A DNA stretch of 26,811 nucleotides from Planctomycetales bacterium (lineage in GTDB: Bacteria; Planctomycetota; Phycisphaerae; SM23-33): positions 1-26,811 of the forward strand of contig DAOWOP010000009.1 in NCBI GenBank assembly GCA_030642005.1, written 5' to 3'. Position 1 is the first letter of the stretch; each line of letters opens with the position of its first letter. The notes under the pieces were generated by a model. The model searched no databases. It was not told the origin of the DNA and saw nothing but the letters and a program-made list of their open reading frames with translations. Of the stretch, positions 1 to 8,111 are shown piece by piece. Both the position numbers and the translations under genes were made by a program.

Positions 1-1491
1 ACGACGGTGCTTTACGGGGACCCGGCCTGGGATGCGCGCCTGGCCAGGCGGACGCTGCCGTGGAGCCAGAAATTCACCGTCAAGGACGGCGTATATACCT
101 TCACGGTAACGACCAACCGGGACGGCAAATGGTGCGGCGGGCGCAAACATCCCGTTACGGCACTGCTGCCGGAAAGGGTGCAAAACATTGAAATTATCGA
201 AGGGGCCGAACTTAAGCCGGTCGTTACCGACAATTTCATCCTCATACCGCTCAAGGGCGAATTCAAGAAGGGCCAGGAGGTCAAGGTCGTCTTTCGCGCC
301 AAACCGCTGGCTCGCCCCGATGCCGGCATTCTGGCGGAACTGAAAGAGGTTCAACAGGCAGCGGCGCTTCTTGATGAGTCGGACCGCTCCGGCGTAATAA
401 TCGCTCTTCCCAAGGCCGGGGAAAACCGCAGGCAACTTATCGCGACAATTCGCTCCGCCCCGAAAGAGCATCGCAAGGCCGCTGCGTTCCTCATCGCTAA
501 TATGCCGGAGCGCGACTTGAAATCGCTGGATAAAAAATTCATGCTTGAGAACATCGAATACGCATTCCGCGCCCGTAAAAACGCGCCGTGGTCGAAGGAT
601 ATTCCCGAATCGTTATTCTACAACCACATTCTGCCCTATGCCGCGGCCAACGAGCGGCGGGACAACTGGCGAAAGGATTTTTACGACCGTTTTTCGGCAA
701 TGGCATGGAAGTGCAAGTCGCCCGGCGAGGCCGCAAAGTTGTTGAACAAGGAGGTCTTCAGGATACTGGATGTGAAGTATCACGCCACCAAGCGCCCCAA
801 GCCGGATCAAGGCCCGTATGAATCTATTAAGGCAAAATACGCTTCCTGCACGGGGCTGACGGTGTTGTTGGTCGATGCCTGCCGGGCTGTCGGGATACCG
901 GGCAGGCTCGCGGGCATCCCGCTATGGAAGGACCGCAAGGGCAACAAACACCAGGCCGGTAATCACAGTTGGACCGAAATATGGGATGGGCAGTGGTATC
1001 ACCTCGGATCGGCCGAACCTAATGAGTTGAATCACGCCTGGTTCACTAAGAAATGTTACACTGCCGCCGACCACAGGGTGTGGTTTCATCGCATTTACGC
1101 CGCGTCGTTCAGGAAGACGGGGAAATCCTTTCCGCTGGTGTGGGACATGTCCATCCAGTGGATTCCGGCGACGGATGTAACACTGTTTTATACAAATCCC
1201 TGCAAGGTTCGGGTGAATCTGCAAGGCGAGGGCGAAAAGGAAGTAACGGCTTACCTTAATGGCGAGGTCGTCGCCGTTGGCAGGGGCGCCGGGTCGGCGG
1301 AACTGTCCCTGGCCGGCGGGTTGACGTACGACATCGTAATCCGCAGCGCCGACGGCAAGGTAATCGGGCGGGGGAAACTGCCTGTGGCGTTTCGCAAACC
1401 GGCCCCCACGACAAAACCAACTCCCAAAAGCAAACCTGCCACAGAGACACAGGCGGCTGTTCGCCGTCCCGTGGGAAGAACACAGAGATAG
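1..1491 (+). CDS. Transglutaminase-like protein, 5'-truncated by window edge
   Basis: The frame is open from base 1, so the true start lies upstream; the GTG at 7 is probably internal. The visible 496 codons begin with a 'LYGDPAW' stretch, which I associate with the ends of C25-type peptidase-like domains in large planctomycete proteins (recollection, untested). A transglutaminase-like core follows: a nucleophile Cys in 'YASCTGLT' (codon 847-849), a His in 'NHSWTEIW' (codon 964-966), and 'GSAEPN' where the classical third residue Asp would sit, so Glu appears to replace it. A beta-rich segment and a Pro/Lys/Thr-rich linker come next. The last roughly 18 codons read through a CACAGAG-type repeat, so the tail and TAG stop look acquired. 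Family-level function is a papain-fold peptidase or amidase; the substrate is unknown. Confidence is high for the domain and low for the role. Confidence 0.8.
   Translation, partial: TTVLYGDPAWDARLARRTLPWSQKFTVKDGVYTFTVTTNRDGKWCGGRKHPVTALLPERVQNIEIIEGAELKPVVTDNFILIPLKGEFKKGQEVKVVFRAKPLARPDAGILAELKEVQQAAALLDESDRSGVIIALPKAGENRRQLIATIRSAPKEHRKAAAFLIANMPERDLKSLDKKFMLENIEYAFRARKNAPWSKDIPESLFYNHILPYAAANERRDNWRKDFYDRFSAMAWKCKSPGEAAKLLNKEVFRILDVKYHATKRPKPDQGPYESIKAKYASCTGLTVLLVDACRAVGIPGRLAGIPLWKDRKGNKHQAGNHSWTEIWDGQWYHLGSAEPNELNHAWFTKKCYTAADHRVWFHRIYAASFRKTGKSFPLVWDMSIQWIPATDVTLFYTNPCKVRVNLQGEGEKEVTAYLNGEVVAVGRGAGSAELSLAGGLTYDIVIRSADGKVIGRGKLPVAFRKPAPTTKPTPKSKPATETQAAVRRPVGRTQR
1435..1490 (+). repeat. 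CACAGAG-family repeat, split by another repeat arm
   Basis: The segment begins CCACAGAGACACAG and ends AACACAGAGA. Joined together, these two pieces match the uninterrupted copy at 4024-4050. Between them lie about 26 bases that include the left arm (1450-1470) of a different inverted repeat. The whole segment is in frame with the end of the transglutaminase-like gene and sits at its stop codon. Confidence 0.65.
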
Positions 1492-1736
1492 GAGGTCTTT
1501 GATCACCCCCGCTGAAGCAATCGGCTTTCAGCAGTCAGCAATCAGCAGTCAGTAAAAAGCAGTCGGCAATCAGCCATCAGCAATCAGCCAAAACCAAATA
1601 AACAAAGGACCTGCAATGCTGAAAGCCCTGGCACGGTCAGGCTACGGCGGGCTCTCGTCTCGGCGTAGCGAGCCGTAGCCGGGTCGCCCCGACGAGTAGC
1701 CGGGCCGCCCCCCTTGGGACGGCGAACAGCCGCCTG
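1450..1736. repeat. 21-bp perfect inverted repeat, arms 1450-1470 and 1716-1736
   Basis: The arm at 1450-1470 starts CAGGCGGCTG and ends GCCGTCCC. Its exact reverse complement lies at 1716-1736. The left arm is inside the coding sequence of the first gene and the right arm is in the intergenic zone, about 245 bases away. A perfect 21-bp match is far beyond chance in a window this size. Confidence 0.8.
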
Positions 1737-1813
1737 ACGAGCAAGCGTGCTGTGTCAGTCAGTGTTCAGTTTTTTTCTTTTGCTGATTGCTGACCGCTGA
1801 TTGCTGATTGCTT
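1512..1813. repeat. CAATCAGC-family degenerate array in inverted orientation (1512-1590 versus 1781-1813)
   Basis: The left part repeats AGCAATCAGCAGTCAGC-like units (for example TCAGCAATCAGC at 1535-1546). The right part carries the complement, GCTGATTGCTGA at 1782-1793 and GCTGATTGCTGATTGCTT at 1796-1813. The arms could fold into a long imperfect hairpin. The roughly 500-base gap 1492-1999 is essentially these repeats; I see no convincing gene there apart from the nagA leader. Confidence 0.75.
1640..1711. repeat. Short hairpin plus 16-bp tandem direct repeat
   Basis: GGCTACGGC (1640-1648) pairs with GCCGTAGCC (1672-1680). Overlapping this, GTAGCCGGGTCGCCCC (1675-1690) is repeated with one mismatch at 1696-1711 after a GACGA spacer. 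Both lie inside the loop of the larger inverted repeats, so several repeat types are stacked here. Confidence 0.6.
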
Positions 1814-1999
1814 AAAAATTTGCGAATCTCGCCGGAAAAATCAGTTACACACTCATGGTGTGCCGTAATGTTTTATTGTTGACGCGGATGGTGGTATTCT
1901 TTCATGGTAAGGTTTGGTCATGGCGGCGGTTTCGGGGATCGACGCGTTGCACGGCGCATCCCGGAAAACCGGGCCGACCATGAAAGGCGAAAAATATCT

Positions 2000-3202
2000 A
2001 TGGCGTACTCCGACAAGACACCGGGCAGCCACATAGCAATCGTGAACGGCGAGGTCTATACATCGCGGATGGTGATTCAGCGTGGTGTGGTAGTGGTTAA
2101 AGATGGGAAGATTGAGGTCGTGGAGGTCGGTTCGGGAAGCGCCCGGCTTTTAAAGGGCGCTTTGGTGGTGGATGCCCGTGGGATGATTGTCGCTCCCGGG
2201 TTCATGGACCTGCACATCCACGGCTCCGGCGGCGGCGACACCACCGATTGCAGGGTGGAGTCCATTCGGAAGATGGCTTCGACCCTGGTCCGGTTCGGAA
2301 CCACATCCTTCCTCCCGACAATCTATCCCGCCAGTGAGTCCGGGATGGTGCGTCGCGTAGCCACCGTTCGTCGGGCGATGGAGGCACCGGCCAAAGGCGC
2401 GGAGATACTGGGCGTGCACCTCGAAGGTCCCTTCCTGAACCCCCGAAGAAAAGGCGCCCTTCGGGCCAAATATCTCCGTTCCCCCTCGATCGAAGAACTT
2501 CGCAGCCTGATAGATGCTTCAAATAACAGTATTCGTCTCATATCGGTAGCCCCGGAGATTCCCGGCGCTGTCGAGTTCATCCGGGAGTGTCGTAACAGGG
2601 GAATCCGAGTGGCAGTGGGGCATTCCGACGCTTCCCACGAAGAGATGGCGGTTGGGATAAACGCCGGTATCAACCACGTTACCCACGTTTTCAATGCCCT
2701 CCGTCGAACGCATCACCGCGATCCCGGTGTGATGGGCACGGTGCTCACCAACCCGGAGATTACCGTGGAACTCATCGCCGATATGCACCACGTTCACCCT
2801 GTCGTGGTCAAACTCCTGCTCCTGGCCAAACCGGCGGACAAGATATGCCTGATTACCGATGCCCTGAGAATCGCCGGGCTGCGGGGAAAGCGTTTCATTG
2901 CCGACGGAAGAAAGGTAACCGTGGCCGACGGTGTGGCCAAATTGCCTGACGGTACTATCGCCGGAAGTGTCCTTACTCTCAACCAGGCTGTGCGGAATAT
3001 GGTGGCCACCGGAATGGTGCCTTTGGAGAACGCCCTCAAGATGGCCAGCGTCATCCCAGCCAAGGTCCTGGGCGTGAACCACCGTAAAGGGAACATCCTC
3101 CCCGGAAGCGACGCCGACATTGTGATATTAGACCGTAACTTCCATGTGCAGATGACGATGGTCGGCGGAAAGATCGTTCACCGAAAACGCAAATCCGTTT
3201 AA
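2000..3202 (+). CDS. nagA: N-acetylglucosamine-6-phosphate deacetylase
   Basis: It hydrolyses GlcNAc-6-phosphate to glucosamine-6-phosphate and acetate in the cytoplasm, in amino-sugar catabolism and cell-wall recycling. The 400-residue product has the amidohydrolase layout: 'GFMDLHIHG' with the H72/H74 metal pair, 'HLEGPFLNPRRKGA' with metal ligand E142, 'VGHSDASH' with H208, 'VTHVFNAL' with H229, and catalytic D287 in 'LITDAL'. The frame is open back to an ATG at 1904, but I choose ATG 2000: the extra 32 residues (Gly/Arg-rich) do not resemble the family, and an AAAGGCG lies a suitable distance upstream of 2000. A weak extended -10 (TGGTATTCT, ending 1900) would fit transcription starting near 1907. 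The gene stands alone and converges on the creatininase-family gene with 19 bases between stops. Identification is firm. Confidence 0.93.
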   Translation: MAYSDKTPGSHIAIVNGEVYTSRMVIQRGVVVVKDGKIEVVEVGSGSARLLKGALVVDARGMIVAPGFMDLHIHGSGGGDTTDCRVESIRKMASTLVRFGTTSFLPTIYPASESGMVRRVATVRRAMEAPAKGAEILGVHLEGPFLNPRRKGALRAKYLRSPSIEELRSLIDASNNSIRLISVAPEIPGAVEFIRECRNRGIRVAVGHSDASHEEMAVGINAGINHVTHVFNALRRTHHRDPGVMGTVLTNPEITVELIADMHHVHPVVVKLLLLAKPADKICLITDALRIAGLRGKRFIADGRKVTVADGVAKLPDGTIAGSVLTLNQAVRNMVATGMVPLENALKMASVIPAKVLGVNHRKGNILPGSDADIVILDRNFHVQMTMVGGKIVHRKRKSV

Positions 3203-3221
3203 TTGGTGTCCCCGATTACAA

Positions 3222-3995
3222 TCAATACGGGAATGTTTCCGACCATGGCGTTTTTGACAGTTGCGTCAGGAGGCGTCCGAGGTGTTCGGCGTCGTGTTCG
3301 ATGAGTCCGCGGCCCTTTTCAGCCGAGGCCTTGCGCACATCCCCGCCGGCCGACGCCGGTACGTGAAGATGCCAGGGCTTGACGAAATATACGCCGTCGT
3401 CAGTCAGTGCCTCGACCGCCGGTTTTTCGCCCCACGGGAAGTTGTCGAACTTATCGGTTCGCACCAAATCTTCACGTAGATGCAGCATCCGCGAGACCTC
3501 CGACTCGCCGCCGTGGTCGCTTGGGTCTTCGACGAGCGAGGCGGGCGCGGGCGGGCCTGAGGTCATGCACACGAACGGGCCTTGGTCGGGGCGATGGGCA
3601 TCGACGTTCGCCCGAAGCGTGGCGCGGAGCGTGTCGGTGTTGCCGCCGTGCCCGTCGAACAGGACGACCTTGCGGATGCCGTCTTCAGCCAGGGCGTTGA
3701 TTATGTCAAGAATCACCTGCATCAGCGTGCGGACGCCGATGCGGCAGGCAAACGGGAACGCCTTGAAGTTGACGTTGTTTCCGATAGGCAGCGTCGGATA
3801 CATCAGCGCCCGCGCGCCAACCTCATTGGCCAGGATTACACCGCGCCGAACGGTTGCATCGGTCTGCCAATAGTCTGTCCCGTATGGCAGCACAGGCCCG
3901 TGAGGTTCCACCGACCCGATGCCTATCGCCACGACCTCCGGGTCAAACGCCCGGACGTCCTCAATCGTCATTTCAGTCAGGATTCCGTTGGGCAC
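3222..3995 (-). CDS. Creatininase-family amidohydrolase
   Basis: The 257-residue protein belongs to the creatininase/formamide hydrolase family of metal-dependent cytoplasmic C-N hydrolases. Visible motifs are 'GSVEPHGPVLPYGTD' with putative ligands E30, H32 and D41, 'FDGHGGNTD' with H116 and N119, and 'DHGGESEVS' with E164. All core residues are present and the length is normal. The start is GTG at 3995-3993, supported by AAGGAG eight bases upstream. It lies downstream of dxs on the same strand, but a repeat-filled gap of about 230 bases separates them. The substrate cannot be told: the family includes creatinine amidohydrolase, the mycofactocin MftE peptidase and riboflavin-pathway hydrolases. 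I see no mycofactocin or riboflavin gene nearby. Confidence 0.88.
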   Translation of the reverse strand: MPNGILTEMTIEDVRAFDPEVVAIGIGSVEPHGPVLPYGTDYWQTDATVRRGVILANEVGARALMYPTLPIGNNVNFKAFPFACRIGVRTLMQVILDIINALAEDGIRKVVLFDGHGGNTDTLRATLRANVDAHRPDQGPFVCMTSGPPAPASLVEDPSDHGGESEVSRMLHLREDLVRTDKFDNFPWGEKPAVEALTDDGVYFVKPWHLHVPASAGGDVRKASAEKGRGLIEHDAEHLGRLLTQLSKTPWSETFPY

Positions 3996-4022
3996 TGTTC
4001 TTTCTCCTTAAAGCGAGTATTT

Positions 4023-4193
4023 ACCACAGAGGACACAGAGAACACAGAGATTTAAAGTAATTGCGAGAAAAACATCGGGGTTTTCGAAGTAATATTCTGT
4101 CTATTCTGATTCTCTCCGCCTGAAATTTCAGAATTGACGTAAGATGTTTTTATAAAATCTTATGCTCTCTGTGAACTCTGTGTCCTCTGTGGT
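4023..4193. repeat. CACAGAG-family inverted repeat, arms 4023-4050 and 4166-4193
   Basis: ACCACAGAGGACACAGAG (4023-4040) is perfectly complementary to 4176-4193. The match continues imperfectly through the next CACAGAGA unit on each side. The pair occupies the gap between dxs and the creatininase-family gene, both on the minus strand, and could form a hairpin with a loop of about 115 bases. The CACAGAG type is one I recall as recurring in many unrelated bacterial genomes. Confidence 0.85.
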
Positions 4194-4226
4194 TAAAAAA
4201 AATACGGTCCGGTCTCGCCGGTTTGT

Positions 4227-6161
4227 TCACGGCCTCGCTTGCTGCGAGACGGTTTGGTTGGCGAGGGATTGTCGCATGGTTTTGACCAATCCGTCGGTAT
4301 CCAGGCCGATCTCGGCGAGTTGCTGTTTTCTGCCGGCGTGGGCGATGAAGCGGTCGGGCACACCGATCAATTTGACGCCGGAGGTGTCCAGCGACCTGGC
4401 TGCGGCCAGTTCCATCACAGCCGAGCCGAAACCGCACGCCACAGAGTGTTCCTCCACGGTCAGCACCGGTTTGCCTGTGGCGATCAACTCGGCGATGAGT
4501 TCCTCATCCAGCGGCTTGGCGAATCGGGCCGAGATAACGGCTGTTTCTATGCCGTCCCGGCGAGCCAGTAGTTCAGTAGCCGAAAGGGCGTATTCGACCA
4601 TTGCGCCATAGGCGAGGAATGTTCCGTCGGCCCCTTCGCGCAGACGGCAGGCCTTTCCCAATACAAAAGGCGCCTGTTGTGAGTGGAAGGCCGGTACGAT
4701 GTCGCGCGGATAACGAATAACCGACGGCTTATCCAGCGACAGCGCCAAATCCATGGCTGATACCAGTTCCGCTTCGTCGCCCGGCGACATCAGGACCATC
4801 CCCGGTAGTGGGCGGAGGCAGGCGATGTCGAGCAGGCCGTGATGCGTAGGCCCGTCGGTGCCGACCAGCCCGGCGCGGTCGATGCAGAAAATCACCGGCA
4901 GGGACTGGAGGGCGACCTCTTCGAATATCTGGTCGAACGCCCGCTGGAGGAATGTGGAATAGATGGCGACGATCGGTTTAAGCCCGGCTTTGGCCAGACC
5001 GGCCGCCATTGCCACGGCGTGCGATTCGTTTATCCCGACGTCGATGTAGCGGTCGCCCATCGTGTCGCGGAAGGCCGCCAGACCCGTCCCGTCGGGCATG
5101 GCGGCGGTAATGGCGACGATTTTTTTATCGCTCTTGGCCCGGTTCAGGAGCGTCTGCGAGAACACGTCCGTCCACGTCGTGCGGGCGGTCGCGTGGAACT
5201 GGACGACCCCGCCGTTGACTGTGTGGGCGGCGGGCGAGTGGAACCGGCAGGGGTCCTCGACGGCGTAATCGCACCCTCGTCCCTTCTGTGTGTGGACGTG
5301 CAGCAGCACCGGCTGGGAGATCTGCCCGACGCGGCGGAGGATGTCGAGCAGTGCGGTCATGTCGTGCCCATCGACCGGGCCGAAATACCGGAATCCCAAG
5401 GCCTCGAAAAGTTGCTCGCCGTGCATAGTGGTCCGCAGGCCTTCCTTGATGTGGCGGAGGGTGTCGGTGATTTCCTCGCCGAGTGGAAGCCGGCTGAGGA
5501 CATGCTCGGTGGTGTGCTTGATTTCGCTATAAGTCTGCGTCAGGCGGATGCGGTCCAGCAGGCGTGCCAGGGCGCCCTGCGTAACGTCAATGGCCATCGA
5601 GTTGTCGTTCAGGACGACGAGGAACTGGCGTTTCAGGAGTCCGGCGTTGTTGATTGCCTCCAGTGACACGCCGTTGGCGATAGAGGCGTCGCCGACGACT
5701 GCGACGATTTTTCGCTCTTCCCGGCGGTCGCCCCACGCCAGACCCGACGCCGTTGAGATCGCCACGCCGGCATGTCCTGATACGAACAGGTCGTAATCGC
5801 TTTCGGACGGAGACGGGTAGCCGCTGATGCCACCGGCCTGGCGGAGCGTGTCAAACCGCCCGCCGCGCCCGGTCAGAATCTTATGCGCATAACACTGATG
5901 CCCAACGTCCCACAGCAGGTGATCACGGGAAAAATCAAAGACCGTGTGCAACGCAATGGTCAGTTCGACCGCGCCGAGGTTACTGGAAAGGTGCCCGCCG
6001 GTGCGCGAGACGGTCCGAATAATCATTCGGCGAATATGCCCGGCCAATTCTGCGAGTTCATCGGGCGACTTGTCCTTCAGGTCGGCAGGGGATTTAATCT
6101 GCTCCAGCGGGTTCTCGTCTTTCGAAGCCGGTTTATCGTGTTGTGTCGGCTGATTTTTCAT
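4227..6161 (-). CDS. dxs: 1-deoxy-D-xylulose-5-phosphate synthase
   Basis: A cytoplasmic thiamine-diphosphate enzyme that condenses pyruvate and glyceraldehyde-3-phosphate to DXP, the first step of the MEP isoprenoid pathway. The 644-residue product has the full order: 'HLSSNLGAVELT' (H57), 'WDVGHQCYAHKILTGR', 'SGYPSPSESDYDLFVSGHAG', the diphosphate-binding segment from G157-D158 to 'LVVLNDN', then the transketolase-like half with 'NESHAVAMAAG' (catalytic Glu near 378) and 'DRAGLVGTDGPTHHG'. The usual GDGA motif reads GDAS here, with the metal-binding Asp kept. The ATG at 6161 follows the ispA stop by 12 bases; the ispA stop itself lies within GGTGA, which may serve as a weak ribosome site, suggesting coupling. 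The CACAGAG repeat begins about 34 bases after the stop. Identification is firm. Confidence 0.95.
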   Translation of the reverse strand: MKNQPTQHDKPASKDENPLEQIKSPADLKDKSPDELAELAGHIRRMIIRTVSRTGGHLSSNLGAVELTIALHTVFDFSRDHLLWDVGHQCYAHKILTGRGGRFDTLRQAGGISGYPSPSESDYDLFVSGHAGVAISTASGLAWGDRREERKIVAVVGDASIANGVSLEAINNAGLLKRQFLVVLNDNSMAIDVTQGALARLLDRIRLTQTYSEIKHTTEHVLSRLPLGEEITDTLRHIKEGLRTTMHGEQLFEALGFRYFGPVDGHDMTALLDILRRVGQISQPVLLHVHTQKGRGCDYAVEDPCRFHSPAAHTVNGGVVQFHATARTTWTDVFSQTLLNRAKSDKKIVAITAAMPDGTGLAAFRDTMGDRYIDVGINESHAVAMAAGLAKAGLKPIVAIYSTFLQRAFDQIFEEVALQSLPVIFCIDRAGLVGTDGPTHHGLLDIACLRPLPGMVLMSPGDEAELVSAMDLALSLDKPSVIRYPRDIVPAFHSQQAPFVLGKACRLREGADGTFLAYGAMVEYALSATELLARRDGIETAVISARFAKPLDEELIAELIATGKPVLTVEEHSVACGFGSAVMELAAARSLDTSGVKLIGVPDRFIAHAGRKQQLAEIGLDTDGLVKTMRQSLANQTVSQQARP

Positions 6162-6173
6162 TTTTTTTACGGT

Positions 6174-7088
6174 TCACCGGTCCCGCCGGGCGAGCAGTTC
6201 TGCCAGTTCGCGCAGTTTTTCCGCCCGCCCGCCGAAGCCCTTCAGCGCCTCGCCCGCCTGGCCTGTCAGGTCGGCAACCAGCCGGCGGGTCTGTTCTATC
6301 CCCAATTCGCCGGCATAGGTTCGCTTGCCGGCGCGGGCGTCCTTGCCGGGCGTCTTGCCGATTGTCCCGGCCGATCCGACCGCATCGAGCAGGTCGTCGG
6401 ATGCCTGGAAGGCCAGGCCGATTTTCTCCCCGAATGTCCCGAGCGCATCCAGTTGGGCTTCGTCCGCTCCGGCGCAGATACCGCCCGCCCGCGCCGCCGC
6501 CCGCAGCAGGGCGGCTGTCTTTCGCAGATGGATGTACCTTCTACCGGCGTCCCCGCCCGGCACCTCGCACAGTCCCATATCGGCGGCCTGCCCGGCGATC
6601 ATACCGGCCGGGCCGGCGCCTCCGGCTAGTTCGGCGATAAGTTTAACCGCCAGGCCGGAATCAGCGTACCCGGAAGCGAGCAGATCGAACGCTCGCGTCA
6701 GCAGCGCATCGCCGGTCAGTATCGCCATTGCCTCGCCGAATTTCACGTGGCAGGTTGCCAGGCCGCGACGGAGCGTGTCATCGTCCATCGCCGGCAGGTC
6801 GTCGTGCACCAGGCTGTAGCAGTGCACCAGTTCGACCGCCAACGCCGCCGGAAGCGGATCGGCCCGCCAGGAGTTGCTCTCCGCGACGGTCTCGGCCGAC
6901 AGGAACACCAGCGCAGGACGAAGACGCTTGCCACCGTTCAGACAGGCGTAACGCATCGCTTCACCCAGCGTCCCCGGCACTGCATCATCCGTCAGCGCCG
7001 GCGCCATCGCCGATTCAACCGCCTCGGCATAAGGCCGGAGAAGATCGGCCAGACCGCTTGCAACAGAGGAATTTGCCATATCCATCAT
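6174..7088 (-). CDS. ispA: Farnesyl/geranylgeranyl diphosphate synthase (short-chain prenyl transferase)
   Basis: It elongates dimethylallyl diphosphate with isopentenyl diphosphate to C15 or C20 prenyl diphosphate in the cytoplasm. The 304-residue sequence shows 'GGKRLRPALVFLSAE', the first Asp-rich motif 'DDLPAMDDD' (D96, D97, D102) with the two-residue insertion typical of bacterial enzymes, 'GDALLTRAF', 'KTAALLRAA', and the second motif 'FQASDDLLD' (D231, D232, D235). Chain length (C15 or C20) cannot be fixed from the sequence. The start is ambiguous: ATG codons at 7088, 7085 and 7079 lie close together with no clear ribosome site. It is first in an operon with dxs, so one transcript supplies both the first MEP step and prenyl elongation. 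The upstream region is divergent with lpxA and full of inverted repeats. Confidence 0.93.
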   Translation of the reverse strand: MMDMANSSVASGLADLLRPYAEAVESAMAPALTDDAVPGTLGEAMRYACLNGGKRLRPALVFLSAETVAESNSWRADPLPAALAVELVHCYSLVHDDLPAMDDDTLRRGLATCHVKFGEAMAILTGDALLTRAFDLLASGYADSGLAVKLIAELAGGAGPAGMIAGQAADMGLCEVPGGDAGRRYIHLRKTAALLRAAARAGGICAGADEAQLDALGTFGEKIGLAFQASDDLLDAVGSAGTIGKTPGKDARAGKRTYAGELGIEQTRRLVADLTGQAGEALKGFGGRAEKLRELAELLARRDR

Positions 7089-7090
7089 TT

Positions 7091-7237
7091 TAGCCGCGAA
7101 CTACGCGAACGCAAATTAGTAATCAGTAGCCGGTAGCCGGTAGTCAGTAACCGAAAAAGAGAAGAGGTGTCGAGTTTTTTAATTGACCGGCTACCGGCTA
7201 CTGACTACTGGCTACTATTTTGCGCAGTTTGCGGCTA
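7091..7237. repeat. CGCGAA-family inverted repeat, arms 7091-7115 and 7218-7237
   Basis: TAGCCGCGAACTACGCGAAC begins at 7091. An imperfect complement, TTTTGCGCAGTTTGCGGCTA, ends at 7237. A related copy lies on the minus strand at 13201-13231, just before the beta-propeller lipoprotein gene. The arms enclose another repeat pair, so the divergent ispA-lpxA region is nested. Confidence 0.6.
7124..7203. repeat. GTAGCCG-family inverted repeat, arms 7124-7141 and 7186-7203
   Basis: CAGTAGCCGGTAGCCGGT (7124-7141) is the exact complement of 7186-7203, with similar degenerate units continuing on each side. It can form an 18-bp stem with a 44-base loop. It lies between the divergent starts of ispA and lpxA, where promoters are expected. 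Confidence 0.85.
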
Positions 7238-7262
7238 GAATGCACGTCGCGGAGAATTGCTT

Positions 7263-8111
7263 ATGGCGACGAAGATACATGAAACAGCCGTAGTGGACGT
7301 CTCGGCCCAGTTGGGCGGCGGTGTGATCGTCGGGCCTCACGCCGTGGTCGAATCCGACGTGGTTATCGGCGAGGCCTGCGAACTCCTGGCCGGGGCGGTC
7401 GTCCGACGCTATACCACAATGGGGGCGGGTAACGTCGTTCATCCATTTGCCGTCCTCGGCGGCGAACCGCAGGATTACAAGTTCGACCCGGGCGAAAAAA
7501 CTTATCTCCGCATCGGCTCGGGCAACATCTTTCGCGAGGGCGTTACCATCAACCGGGCCACCACGTCCGGCGGGGCGACCGTCATCGGCAGCGGCTGCTT
7601 TTTTATGACCGGCTCGCACGTCGGGCACGACAGCGTCGTCGGCGACCGGGTCGTGTTGACCAACAGCGCCGCCCTGGCCGGGCACTGCGAAATCGCCGAT
7701 GGCGCAATCCTGTCGGCCTTTGCGGTGGTGCACCAGTTCTGCCGGGTCGGTGAACTGGTGATGATGCGAGGTTTTTCCGGCGCCGGTCAGCACGTCCCGC
7801 CGTTTGTGATGCTCGGTGGGGTCAATTACGTTGTGGGGTTAAACTCGGTAGGCCTGCGCCGCGCCGACTATATTACCGACGCCGACCACAAGCAGATTAA
7901 GGAGGCGTATCGGCTGTTGTACCGCAGTTCGCTGACGCCGACCGAGGCCTTGGCCGAGATGGACGCCTGCGACGACTGGGGCGCGCCTGCCGGGCGCTTC
8001 CGCGATTTCATCCGCCGGGCGCTGTCGGCCAAACCGCCGTATAACCGGGGCCTGCCTACCGCACGAACCGCTCAACGCGCAGGCAGTAGGCTGGGACGAA
8101 GCGGAGCGTAG
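7263..8111 (+). CDS. lpxA: UDP-N-acetylglucosamine O-acyltransferase (lipid A first step)
   Basis: It transfers a 3-hydroxyacyl chain from acyl-carrier protein to UDP-GlcNAc, the first step of lipid A synthesis, in the cytoplasm. The 282-residue product has a left-handed beta-helix of hexapeptide repeats over about residues 1-175, then a helical C-terminal domain. Family landmarks are 'GEPQDYKF', 'FREGVTINRAT', 'GSHVGHDSVVGD' (catalytic His about H122, matching E. coli H125), 'AVVHQFCRVGELVMMRG' and 'AYRLLYRS'. I choose ATG 7263 over TTG 7257 because GGAG at 7251-7254 is eight bases upstream. The last codons ('GSRLGRSGA') are encoded by the left arm of an inverted repeat that also supplies the TAG stop. 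No other lpx gene is in the window. Its presence argues for an outer membrane with lipid A. Confidence 0.93.
   Translation: MATKIHETAVVDVSAQLGGGVIVGPHAVVESDVVIGEACELLAGAVVRRYTTMGAGNVVHPFAVLGGEPQDYKFDPGEKTYLRIGSGNIFREGVTINRATTSGGATVIGSGCFFMTGSHVGHDSVVGDRVVLTNSAALAGHCEIADGAILSAFAVVHQFCRVGELVMMRGFSGAGQHVPPFVMLGGVNYVVGLNSVGLRRADYITDADHKQIKEAYRLLYRSSLTPTEALAEMDACDDWGAPAGRFRDFIRRALSAKPPYNRGLPTARTAQRAGSRLGRSGA

Noticed and set aside
1512..1813. CRISPR-like array
   Set aside because: The units are degenerate, adjacent and inverted, with no uniform spacers and no cas genes.
1904..1999. N-terminal extension of NagA from ATG 1904
   Set aside because: The extra residues do not resemble the amidohydrolase start, and ATG 2000 has an upstream AAAGGCG.
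4120..4131. 12-bp palindrome CTGAAATTTCAG as an operator
   Set aside because: Several palindromes of this length are expected by chance in 27 kb, and no regulator gene is nearby.
4839..5666. 275-codon plus-strand frame inside dxs
   Set aside because: It lies entirely within a complete, well-supported dxs and has no domain signal.
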